NCBI GenBank assembly: GCA_025453555.1
Contig: JALOQC010000006.1
Span: forward strand, 1-40,241
From: Myxococcota bacterium
GTDB lineage: Bacteria > Myxococcota_A > Polyangia > Polyangiales > Houyiibacteriaceae
Length of the DNA stretch: 40,241 nucleotides
Reading direction: 5' to 3'
Shown here one piece after another: positions 7,868 to 15,259 of the stretch (its first letter is position 1; every line of letters begins with the position of its first letter). Position numbers and translations under genes: made by a program. The notes beneath the pieces were generated by a model. That model was given only the letters and a program-made list of their open reading frames with translations. It was not told the origin of the DNA and searched no databases.

Positions 7868-10684
7868 TCAGCGCGTCGTGGGCGTCGTGAGCTCCCAGCG
7901 CATCCCGAAGAAGCCGTGCGAACGGTACGCGCACGGCACGGGCTCGGCGAAGTTCGGGCTCCCGTCGTCGCGCCGCGCGCCTCCGCAGCTCCACTGGCCG
8001 CGTGCGTTCTCGATCCGCTCGTCGAACACCACGTAGTCCGGCAACAGATCGGGGAGGAACGTCGCGCGCCACGTGCCGAGCGGCGTGGAGCCCGCGATCA
8101 CCAGCACCGAGCGTCCGTCGACGTCGGGATGCGGGGCCACGAACACCGCGCCGACCTCGGCACCCTCGTGGCGCTCGTCGCCCACCACGATCGCGTCGCC
8201 ATCGAAACTCAGCGGAAGCTCACGACGCCAACGCGCGACGAGGTCGTTGCTGCGCGGTCCGCCGATCAGCACCAGCGTCGTGTGCTCGATCTGCTCGGGC
8301 GTGACGTCGACGTCGTCGACGATCGGATACGCGGTGTCCCAGCCCACCGGATGCGCCCAATGCTCCGCCACGCGGCGGTTCATCCACGTCTGCGTCGGGT
8401 CGAGCGTGCCGACCACGAAGACGAGGCGATCGTGGTAGACGTCGCGGATCGGTCCCGAGACGCCGGCGTGTTTTCGCCCGCTGCGATCGATCGATCCGAC
8501 ACGCCACGCGCCGCCCTCACGCACGAGCTCCAGCGTGGTGCCGCCCTGCACCGTCACCCCGAGCTCCACACCGTCGATGCGCAAGGGCAGCGGCGACGGC
8601 ACGAGCTCGTGCGGAGGCGCCAGCGTGAGCGCCGCGACCTCGCGGGTGGTGAGCTCCACGTGAGTCTCACCGACGTGCGCTTCGACCTCCGCGAAACGAT
8701 CGGGCGCGGCGCGCGCGACGTCGCGGATCCAGTGCACGTGATCGGTGCGCTCGCGTCCCGTCCGAAGGCGCACGTGATGCGGCGTGGCCGCGCGTGCGTG
8801 ACGACCGAGCCAGGTGAAGATCGCGCCGTTGGCGTAGGTCTCGGTCCACACGTTGTGACCCAGCGCGGGCTCTCGGTGCTCGAAGGGGAACCGCAGATCG
8901 CGCAGCCGCGTCGCGAGCGCGCGGGTCCATTCGAGTGGGCGATCGCGGGTCCCGCGGACGAGCAGGGTGGGGAGGTGCAGACCGTTCGGTGCCCAGTCGA
9001 CGTCGCTGCGCTCCGCGACGAGGAAACGTTCGACGTCGGTGAGCGCCTCGTGGTGGGTGTCCTGGCGGACGCGCTGATCGTGGTAGCCGGCGAGGGCGGC
9101 GCTCGCGGCAAACACGTCCGGGTTTCGGTACGGCAGGTAGATCGCGCCGGTGCCGCCCATCGAGCCGCCCGTGACGTAGAGCCGGCGTGGATCGACGGGA
9201 TGACGTGCGCGCACTGCGGCGAGCGCTTCGAGCACGTCGACCTCACCCGCGTGGCGGTAGTGGGTCTGACCGCGCGCCTCGGGCGCGATCACGATCATCG
9301 GTCCGTGGGTGGGCACGGGGCCCACGCCTCCCCACGCGCCGCTCGGCGGCACACCGTTTCGCCCGTGATCGTCGAGTGATTCGCCGCCGCGCCAGTCGCG
9401 CTCGAGGCCGAAGGTGTTGCGGAAGTAGTCGCCGTTGTTGCCTTTGAAGCCGTGCAGCGTGATCAGCACGGGCCAGCCGGTGCGAGGCGCGCGACCGGGC
9501 GGCACGAAGAGCTCGAAGGGCTGTGGGGTTCCGTCGAGCGCGCTTCGATGCGCGAGGCGCTGGTAGCCCACACGTGTCGCGAACGGGTCGCGTCCAGCAC
9601 GGATCGCACGCGCAGCGTCACGGGCTTCGCTCGCGAGCCAAGCGCGCCACCGCGCGTCGGGATCACCGACGTCGATCACGCGGAGCGCTTCACGCACGCG
9701 CCACGTCGCGGAGGCGCGCGACACCGGCGAGAGCGACGTGGACTCCGGGGCGGCGAGCGCGCGCGCGAACTCGGCGAGCGCGTCGAGCAGCGGTCGATCG
9801 AGCGCGACACCGTCGCCGACGGAGAGCGGCGCGTCGTCCACGCGCACGTCGATCGGCAAGCCGCCGCGCGCGCCGAGCGGGACTTCGAGCGTGACGAGCT
9901 CGTAGCGACCGCGTTCGGCGCGGAGGAGCTGCGTTCGTTCCCTGAGACGCAACTCGATCGGCGCGACCACGGCGCCTGCCACCGCGCCGATCGAGAGCCG
10001 CGCGATCGGTGTGGCGAACGGCAGAGGAGGCGTGGCGTTCGAGCGCGTGTCGTTCGAGCGTGGCTCGTTCGAGGGATTGGAGGCGCCCGCGGTGAGCGCG
10101 ACCACGTCGACGCCCGCGAGCTCGCGGCGCTCGTGCACGGAGACCGCCTCGCGGGCGAGTCGGCGGGCGTCGTCCTCCGAGAGCGGGCCGACGTCGAGGC
10201 TCCCGTCTCCGGGACCGGGCGTGAAGGTCTCGTCGAGCAGCCGCACGCGCAGCGTCCACGCGTCGTCGTCGACGCGCGTCGTGCGGAGCGTGATCACGTG
10301 CTCGTTCGTGAGCGGCAGCGCGACGTGCCGTTCGTCCGCGCGGTCGACCCAACGCGTGAACCGCGCGAGCGGGTGCCCATCGACGAGGACCTCGAGCTCG
10401 CCGCGCAGGCCCACGAACAGGTGGAGCACGCTCGGCCGCGAGGTCCGTGCGACGAACGAGAGGTCGAGCGTTCGTGCGCTTCGCGCGAACCGAGGGAGAT
10501 CCAATCGCTCGGACGTGCTCGCGAGCACCCGGCAGCGCTCACAGGTTCGAGGGTCGGGCTCGGTCGCGGTGGTCACGCGGAAGGTGCCGAGCCACCCGTC
10601 GGGTCCCGTCGCGAGCGGCGCGGCGGATGCGCCCGCCGGAAGCGCGAGCGCAAGAATCGCGGGCAACCAGGCTACGTAACGCAC
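7868..10684 (-). CDS. Large secreted alpha/beta hydrolase (prolyl-oligopeptidase/esterase fold)
   Basis: 938 residues from GTG 10684, chosen because it starts a signal peptide (VRYVAWLPAILALALPAGASA). The N-terminal half is a beta-rich region with no recognised family. The central part is an alpha/beta hydrolase: PVLITLHGFKGNNGDYF (oxyanion region), the nucleophile elbow VTGGSMGGTGAIYL near residue 508, Asp in LLVRGTRDRP near 579 and His in EPALGHNVW near 609, so the catalytic triad looks complete. The C-terminal 300 residues are again beta-rich, with VLIGGPRSND and a short Cys pair near the end. Secreted S9-type peptidase and carbohydrate-esterase-type activities both fit; the substrate cannot be read from sequence. 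It is a single-gene unit convergent with the upstream lipoprotein. Confidence 0.82.
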   Translation of the reverse strand: MRYVAWLPAILALALPAGASAAPLATGPDGWLGTFRVTTATEPDPRTCERCRVLASTSERLDLPRFARSARTLDLSFVARTSRPSVLHLFVGLRGELEVLVDGHPLARFTRWVDRADERHVALPLTNEHVITLRTTRVDDDAWTLRVRLLDETFTPGPGDGSLDVGPLSEDDARRLAREAVSVHERRELAGVDVVALTAGASNPSNEPRSNDTRSNATPPLPFATPIARLSIGAVAGAVVAPIELRLRERTQLLRAERGRYELVTLEVPLGARGGLPIDVRVDDAPLSVGDGVALDRPLLDALAEFARALAAPESTSLSPVSRASATWRVREALRVIDVGDPDARWRAWLASEARDAARAIRAGRDPFATRVGYQRLAHRSALDGTPQPFELFVPPGRAPRTGWPVLITLHGFKGNNGDYFRNTFGLERDWRGGESLDDHGRNGVPPSGAWGGVGPVPTHGPMIVIAPEARGQTHYRHAGEVDVLEALAAVRARHPVDPRRLYVTGGSMGGTGAIYLPYRNPDVFAASAALAGYHDQRVRQDTHHEALTDVERFLVAERSDVDWAPNGLHLPTLLVRGTRDRPLEWTRALATRLRDLRFPFEHREPALGHNVWTETYANGAIFTWLGRHARAATPHHVRLRTGRERTDHVHWIRDVARAAPDRFAEVEAHVGETHVELTTREVAALTLAPPHELVPSPLPLRIDGVELGVTVQGGTTLELVREGGAWRVGSIDRSGRKHAGVSGPIRDVYHDRLVFVVGTLDPTQTWMNRRVAEHWAHPVGWDTAYPIVDDVDVTPEQIEHTTLVLIGGPRSNDLVARWRRELPLSFDGDAIVVGDERHEGAEVGAVFVAPHPDVDGRSVLVIAGSTPLGTWRATFLPDLLPDYVVFDERIENARGQWSCGGARRDDGSPNFAEPVPCAYRSHGFFGMRWELTTPTTR

Positions 10685-10944
10685 GAACGCAACGTAGAGG
10701 ACGCTGCGCGCGAGTGTGGCATTCCGGCCATGCACACGTGCCGCACCGAGGCAGGTTCCCTCGACGCTCGGATTGGGCGCAGCCGTGGTCGGGGGCGGAG
10801 CGTGCCGGGTCACGTGGACGCCTCGCCGAGAAGAAAGTTGGAACGGAGCGCCTGTTCGAGCGTCTGAGTCCTCGTGGCGCCTCGAGTGGCCACAGGGCGC
10901 GTTTGACTGGCGTTCACGGTCGCCATCCCCGATTCCGAGACAGG

Positions 10945-10986
10945 GGATTCCTGACGCAAAGAGTCGTGGCACGAGGATTGCTGACG
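10945..10986. promoter_or_regulatory. Direct repeat pair GGATTnCTGACG spaced 30 bp
   Basis: GGATTCCTGACG (10945-10956) and GGATTGCTGACG (10975-10986) differ at one base and start exactly 30 bp apart, close to three helical turns. They end 23 nt before the ATG of the small gene at 11009. The arrangement suggests an operator for an oligomeric activator. The rest of the 324-bp intergenic region 10685-11008 shows no gene; a TTGACT at 10903 lacks a convincing -10 partner. Confidence 0.45.
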
Positions 10987-11008
10987 AGTTCTCCGGAATC
11001 ATCGAACG

Positions 11009-11446
11009 ATGGATCTCTTCCGCACACCCACCCCCGTCTCTCTGGTGGTCGCCGAGCGCGGCTCCCCGTGGGAGTCGTGGGTCGAGCGCTTCGCGACCGG
11101 CACGCCGGACGTGATGGTGGTCGTGCAGGAGCCGGGAGAAGCCGTCGATCGTTGGGCGATGCGCGTGCGCTCCATCGTTGCGGGCCTCGAGGCCCAGAAC
11201 GCGAAGCTGGCGCGCGCGGTCGTGGTGGCGGGACCGGCGGATTCTCGTTCGCTCTCGGCGCGTTCGCTCGCGATCAAGGCGCTCGTGGCGCCCATGGTCG
11301 CGCAGGGCGACGGCACCGTCCTCCTCGACGGGAACACCGCTGACCGCTTTGGCATGATGGCGCTCGCGCAGACCGTCGCGATGCAGGTCGCCGGCAGCGG
11401 CGTCACGGTTCGCTCGACTGCGGACGCCGTCGCCCACGTCGCCTGA
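11009..11446 (+). CDS. Small conserved-looking protein of unknown function
   Basis: 145 residues, soluble, with no signal peptide or membrane segment. The pattern of beta strands and helices (PVSLVVAERGSPWESWVERF, DVMVVVQEPGE, ARAVVVAGPADSRS, GDGTVLLDGNT) suggests an alpha/beta fold. A Ser/Arg-rich phrase at the middle (SRSLSARSLAIKA) precedes a helix. I do not recognise the family. It stands alone between a divergent hydrolase gene and the ECF sigma gene, with a direct repeat pair just upstream. Codon usage matches its neighbours, and no alternative frame gives a better protein. Confidence 0.7.
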   Translation: MDLFRTPTPVSLVVAERGSPWESWVERFATGTPDVMVVVQEPGEAVDRWAMRVRSIVAGLEAQNAKLARAVVVAGPADSRSLSARSLAIKALVAPMVAQGDGTVLLDGNTADRFGMMALAQTVAMQVAGSGVTVRSTADAVAHVA

Positions 11447-11506
11447 CGCCACACGTCGACGCCACACCCCGGCGCGCACGCTGTGGCATTTTGGTGACGC
11501 GAGGCG

Positions 11507-11541
11507 TTGCAGGACTGACGCAGCGCCGTTCAGTCGTGCAA
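11507..11541. promoter_or_regulatory. 12-bp inverted repeat upstream of the ECF sigma gene
   Basis: TTGCAGGACTGA (11507-11518) and TCAGTCGTGCAA (11530-11541) are reverse complements with one mismatch, separated by 11 nt. The dyad lies about 200 nt before the sigma gene start and 60 nt after the small gene's stop. It could be an operator or an RNA hairpin. The rest of 11447-11740 shows no gene. Confidence 0.55.
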
Positions 11542-11740
11542 GGTTGCCGCAGTGGTCACCGGTGCCGGAGAACCGACGTCGCCAGAGCGTGTGCGGCGCC
11601 CGGAGTCGCCAGCGTAGCCTCCGAGGTGACGCGGGGAGCTGGCGTGAAGCCTCGTCCGTCCTGTTCGTGACTCGGTCGAGAGGATTCCGTCCACCAGTGA
11701 CATCGACCCTCGGGCCCGCGCGTAGGGGCTCCACAGGACG

Positions 11741-12355
11741 ATGATCACCGGCATCCTCTCACTCATGAGCTCCGCCCCTGTCGCATCGCTCGAGGACGTC
11801 GCCGACGACGTCCTCGCCGCGCGTGCGACGGCCGGCGATCGCGAAGCCCTCGAGGCGCTCCTGCGTCGCCACGCGGCGGACGTCTACAAGCTCTGCCACC
11901 TCGTGGCCGGCGAGACCGACGCGCCCGACGCCGCCCAGCGCACGCTCGAGAAGCTCGTGCTCCACATCGATCGTTTCGAGCCGGAGAAGGGCAGCTTCCG
12001 CACCTGGGCGCTGACCGTGGCGCGCAACGTCTGCCGCGATCGTCTGCGTCGCCGCAAGCTCGAACGCGCGACCTTCAACCGCGACGGCGAAGAGCGCGTG
12101 CAGCGAGAGCCCGACGAGCAGCCGAGCCCCGAGCGGCTCGCGCTCGCGCGCATCGACGCGGGCCAAGTCGCCAAGGCGCTCGAGACCTTGCCCGAAGGCA
12201 TGCGCTCGGCGATCGTGCTCTTCCACGTGCACGGCGCGTCGTACGAAGAGATCGCCGAGACCCTCGCCATCCCGAAGGGGACCGTCATGACGTGGTTGCA
12301 CCGTGGTCGTGCCCGCCTGCGCGCCGCGCTCGAGCCGGGGGAGGTGGGCGCATGA
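11741..12355 (+). CDS. ECF-type RNA polymerase sigma factor
   Basis: 204 residues. Region 2 is recognisable around residues 20-105 (ALEALLRRHAADVYKLCHLV, then FRTWALTVARNVCRDRLRR). Region 4 lies at about 145-200 (ALETLPEGMRSAIVLFHVHG, SYEEIAETLAIPKGTVMTWL, HRGRARLRAAL) and would bind the -35 element. ATG 11741 follows AGGA with a 4-nt gap; ATG 11765 is the alternative. Its last four bases (ATGA) contain the start of the next gene, so the two proteins are translationally coupled, the usual arrangement for a sigma factor and its membrane anti-sigma. Region 3 is absent, as expected for the ECF group. Confidence 0.93.
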   Translation: MITGILSLMSSAPVASLEDVADDVLAARATAGDREALEALLRRHAADVYKLCHLVAGETDAPDAAQRTLEKLVLHIDRFEPEKGSFRTWALTVARNVCRDRLRRRKLERATFNRDGEERVQREPDEQPSPERLALARIDAGQVAKALETLPEGMRSAIVLFHVHGASYEEIAETLAIPKGTVMTWLHRGRARLRAALEPGEVGA

Positions 12356-14394
12356 GCCACAACCCGAAGGACCCGTCGGCGGCTGACCCCGCCGACGCGA
12401 AGGACCCGTCGGCGGCTGACCCCGCCGACGCGAAGGAGCCGTCGGCGGCTGACCTCGCCGGCCCGAAGGACCCGTCGGCGGCTGACCCTGCCGGCCCGAG
12501 GGATCCGCGCACGCCGGAGCAGCGATCGCGCGACGAGTCGACGACCGTCGAACGTGTGGAGCGTCGGCTGGACGAGATCGCGGCGCTCGACGACGACGCG
12601 CTCGACGTGCTCGCGCCGCTCACCGAGGAAGAGCTCGCGCTGGAGGCCCTCGCGAACGGACGCGACGACCTCGCGGACGCCGTGCTCGCAGCGATGCTCG
12701 CGGAGGACGAGGGCGGGCGCGCGAAGATCGCGCAGGCCCGCGCGCTGAGCATCGACGTGGGGATCGCGCTGCAGAGCGCGGTTCCGAAGGTCGACGTGCA
12801 GGCGATGGTGACGCACGCGCTCGCCGCATGTCCGCCCGCGCCTTCGCGGCGGAGTCTGGTGTGGGGGAGCGCGCTCGGGGTGCTGGCGACGCTGGTGCTC
12901 TTGCCGCTCGCGATCGAGCTGCCCTCGGCGGGGCAGGTGCTCGACGGCGGGCAGCTCGTGGTCGCGCTCTTCGGGGCGCTCGATCGGCTCGTGGAGGCGA
13001 TCCCCGGTGGCTGGTCGCTGATTGGGCTCGGCCTCGCGATCGGACTCGCGCTCGTGCTGGTGCCGGCGCGCGTGATCACGCGGCGGCTCTCGCCGATCGC
13101 GGCGCTCTTGATCGTCGCGAGCGCGAGCGCGGTGCACGCGCAGCGCTTCGAAGGTGCGTGGCCGGAGGAGTCGACGACCGTGAGCGTGGAGGTCGTCGAC
13201 GCGCCGCGGAGCGAAGCGATCCGCCGCATCGCGGAGGCGGCGGGGCTCGGCGTGGTGGTGCGGCTCGACGACGATCCGAACGTGACGGTGCGCGCGCACG
13301 GCGTGTCGGTGCGCGACGCGCTGCGGGGCGTGCTCGACGACGCGCACGAGGTGCGGCGCGAGGGATCGACGCTCTTCGTGCGTAGGTCGGCGCCTGCGCC
13401 GACGTCGGCGCTGCCCGCTGTTGCGCCGACGGAGGCTGTGCCCGCTGCTGCGACGACGCCGCCAGTCCCGCCGACGCAGACGGTACCCACGTCGCCGGTG
13501 CTTCCCACGATCGCGGCGAGCGCGACGACCCCGAGCGCGACGACCCCGAGCACGCCGGCCGCGAATCCTTCGCGCGCGGAGGCACCGGTGCTCCCGGAGC
13601 GCCGTGCGTTCGGAGGCGACGTCGAGGTGCGCGCGGACGAGCGTGTGCGGTCGGTGTCGGCGTTCGGTGGCGACGTCGACGTGGCGGGCGAGGTCGTGGA
13701 GAACGTCGTCGCGTTCGGCGGTGACGTCGAGGTGCGCGAAGGTGCGCTCGTGCGCGGCGACCTGATGGCGACGGGCGGCGACGTGGTCGTGCGGCGCGGT
13801 GGCGAAGTACAGGGACGCATCATGACGACCGGTGGTGAGCTCCGCGTCGAGGACGGCGCGCGCATGGAGCAACGACCGATCGACGCGGCGGACTTCGACC
13901 GCCACGAAGGGATTCGCAGCGCGCTCTCGTCGGCGGTGAAGCACTCTCTGCTCTTCCTCCTCGGGTTGCTCTTCCTCGGCGTGTTCCGCGAGCGCCACGC
14001 GAACCTCGCGCGCGTGATCGTCGAGCGTCCGGGTCGTACCGCCGTGGTCGGTTTCTTCGGGATGGTCGGCGCGGTCGTGCTGACGATCGTGCTGCTCATC
14101 ACGCTCATCGGGATCCCGGGCGCGCTGGTGGTCGGGCTCGGTACCTTCCTCGCGGTCTATGGCGGCATCGCGGTCACCGCGTCCGTGCTCGGCGCCGTGC
14201 TCCCCTTCGAGGCGCTCGCGGGCCGACCGGTCGCGCAGCTCTTCGTCGGCATCCTCGTGCTCTACCTGCTCTCGCTGGTGCCCGTGCTGGGCGGCGTGGT
14301 CGGCGTGATCGTGGCGTCGCTCGGGCTCGGGGCGATGCTCACGACCCGCTTCGGCGCGCGCGAGCCGCGGAGCGCGCGCGCTCGCGACGACTGA
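12352..14394 (+). CDS. Multi-domain membrane protein: putative anti-sigma region, STN-like domain, beta-repeat domain, C-terminal membrane helices
   Basis: 680 residues, overlapping the sigma gene by 4 bp. In order: an N-terminal 11-residue repeat (KDPSAADPADA, four copies); a charged helical region (about 60-160), the likely sigma-binding part; three hydrophobic segments (about 167-264, ending in a signal-like VHAQ); and an STN-like domain at 272-343 (VSVEVVDAPRSEAIRRIAEA, VRDALRGVLDD), a fold otherwise found at the N-terminus of secretins and TonB receptors. A Pro/Thr linker follows, then four repeats of the (A)FGGDVEVR type at about 418-503 resembling polymer-forming/bactofilin-like strands, and several membrane helices from about 527 to the end. 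The context suggests an anti-sigma that senses the periplasm. No zinc-finger anti-sigma motif is seen, so that role rests on gene order. Confidence 0.75.
   Translation: MSHNPKDPSAADPADAKDPSAADPADAKEPSAADLAGPKDPSAADPAGPRDPRTPEQRSRDESTTVERVERRLDEIAALDDDALDVLAPLTEEELALEALANGRDDLADAVLAAMLAEDEGGRAKIAQARALSIDVGIALQSAVPKVDVQAMVTHALAACPPAPSRRSLVWGSALGVLATLVLLPLAIELPSAGQVLDGGQLVVALFGALDRLVEAIPGGWSLIGLGLAIGLALVLVPARVITRRLSPIAALLIVASASAVHAQRFEGAWPEESTTVSVEVVDAPRSEAIRRIAEAAGLGVVVRLDDDPNVTVRAHGVSVRDALRGVLDDAHEVRREGSTLFVRRSAPAPTSALPAVAPTEAVPAAATTPPVPPTQTVPTSPVLPTIAASATTPSATTPSTPAANPSRAEAPVLPERRAFGGDVEVRADERVRSVSAFGGDVDVAGEVVENVVAFGGDVEVREGALVRGDLMATGGDVVVRRGGEVQGRIMTTGGELRVEDGARMEQRPIDAADFDRHEGIRSALSSAVKHSLLFLLGLLFLGVFRERHANLARVIVERPGRTAVVGFFGMVGAVVLTIVLLITLIGIPGALVVGLGTFLAVYGGIAVTASVLGAVLPFEALAGRPVAQLFVGILVLYLLSLVPVLGGVVGVIVASLGLGAMLTTRFGAREPRSARARDD
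12367..12498 (+). repeat. Four tandem 33-bp units containing the CTGACC-loop hairpin
   Basis: Units begin at 12367, 12400, 12433 and 12466. In the first two, CGTCGGCGG and CCGCCGACG form a perfect 9-bp stem around loop CTGACC (first copy 12374-12397); the right arm has decayed in copies three and four. The array is in frame and encodes the N-terminal KDPSAADPADA repeats. Almost the same unit, with the same period, occurs at 29832 inside an unrelated gene. Confidence 0.9.
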
Positions 14395-14456
14395 ACGTCG
14401 CGCCTTCTGCGAGCCGCACCGGCGTCGCGCTCGCAAGCGAGCGTCGCGCTCACGCT

Positions 14457-14918
14457 TCACTGACGAAAGCGTGGGCGGCCGTGGAGACGGCGCAGCGCGC
14501 GCTCGCAGAGCTTGGGTCCCGTTTCGTCCCATCCCTCGACCGGGAGCGTGATGTCGCAGGAGGCGTTCGGCAGACGCACGCGGAGTCGGCCTTCGGGTGG
14601 GCCGATCGATTGGCTGCCGATCGCACAACAGCCCGCGGCCACGAGATCGTCGCGCAGCGTCTCGAGGTCGGCCGTCGACAGGTCGCGCTCGACGTGCACG
14701 GAGTGGTTGCCTTGGGTGACGTTCGCTTCGAAGCGCGCGGCGCCTTCGCGCGTGATGGTGAAGCGCTCGACGCCCCATGCGTCCTGCACGCGCCATTCGA
14801 CCACGAGCCCGTCTTCGAGAGGCTCCGGCCAGGACGCGCGCTCCCACGTGCTCGGCTCTTCGGGCCCACAAGCGACGAGCAGCGACGGGACGAAGCAGAG
14901 AGCGACCCAGCCACGCAC
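14457..14918 (-). CDS. Small lipoprotein of unknown function
   Basis: 153 residues from GTG 14918, which gives a clear lipoprotein signal (RGWVALCFVPSLLVAC) and lies 6 nt after a -10 element. The mature part is a compact domain with the pattern LEDGLVVEWRVQDAWGVERF, RFEANVTQGNHSVHVERDLS and DLETLRDDLVAAGCC, and a Cys pair plus two more Cys towards the end that may form disulfides. The second half (EGRLRVRLPNASCDITLPVE) suggests a small beta-sandwich. I do not recognise the family. It is a single-gene unit, divergent from the kinase gene across a repeat-filled gap. Confidence 0.78.
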   Translation of the reverse strand: MRGWVALCFVPSLLVACGPEEPSTWERASWPEPLEDGLVVEWRVQDAWGVERFTITREGAARFEANVTQGNHSVHVERDLSTADLETLRDDLVAAGCCAIGSQSIGPPEGRLRVRLPNASCDITLPVEGWDETGPKLCERALRRLHGRPRFRQ

Positions 14919-14924
14919 GTCCCG

Positions 14925-14933
14925 ACGGTAGCA
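14925..14933 (-). promoter_or_regulatory. Extended -10 element (TGCTACCGT)
   Basis: The minus strand reads TGCTACCGT followed by 6 nt and the GTG start at 14918, so the message should be leaderless. This is one of the best fits to TGnTAnnnT in the window. Confidence 0.6.
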
Positions 14934-15011
14934 GGTTCGTGCGGTCCGCTCGCGTTCGTGGCCTTGGGGTTCGCGTGCGCCGGTACGAGCGCCGTCTGTG
15001 GTGTCCGTGCG

Positions 15012-15179
15012 CGCGTCGTCGGTGTGCGCGTCGTCGGCGTGCGCGTCGACGGTGTGCGCGTCGTCGGTGTGTGGCGTCGACGGTGTGCGCGTCGTCGGTG
15101 TGCGCGTCGACGGTGTGCGCGTCGACGGTGTGCGCGTCGACGGTGTGCGCGTCGTGGGTGTGCGCGTCGTGGGTGTGAG
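15012..15179. repeat. Noncoding 15-bp tandem array (about 11 copies)
   Basis: The unit GGTGTGCGCGTCGAC (variants ...GTCGTC, ...GTCGTG) is repeated about 11 times in the 341-bp gap between the divergent lipoprotein and kinase genes. One copy near 15067 (GGTGTGTGGCGTCGAC) has 16 bp and breaks every reading frame, so the array is not kept as coding sequence. No spacers are present, so it is not CRISPR. It is a likely variable-number locus and might affect the kinase promoter. Confidence 0.85.
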
Positions 15180-15259
15180 CGAGCATCGCTCGCGGGGCAT
15201 CTCGCCTCACGCGCCCGCTTTCTGGATCCCTTCGACATCCGTCCGGCACGATCGCCGAC

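Noticed and set aside
10713-10730. Possible sigma-54 promoter (TGGCA...TGCA)
   Set aside because: The GG-to-GC spacing is 14 bp, not 12 bp.
10685-11734. N-terminal extension of the hydrolase by about 350 residues on the minus strand
   Set aside because: The extension has Arg/His-rich shadow composition and crosses another gene and intergenic repeats; GTG 10684 begins a clear signal peptide.
15012-15179. CRISPR-like array
   Set aside because: Units follow one another without unique spacers, and no cas gene is near.
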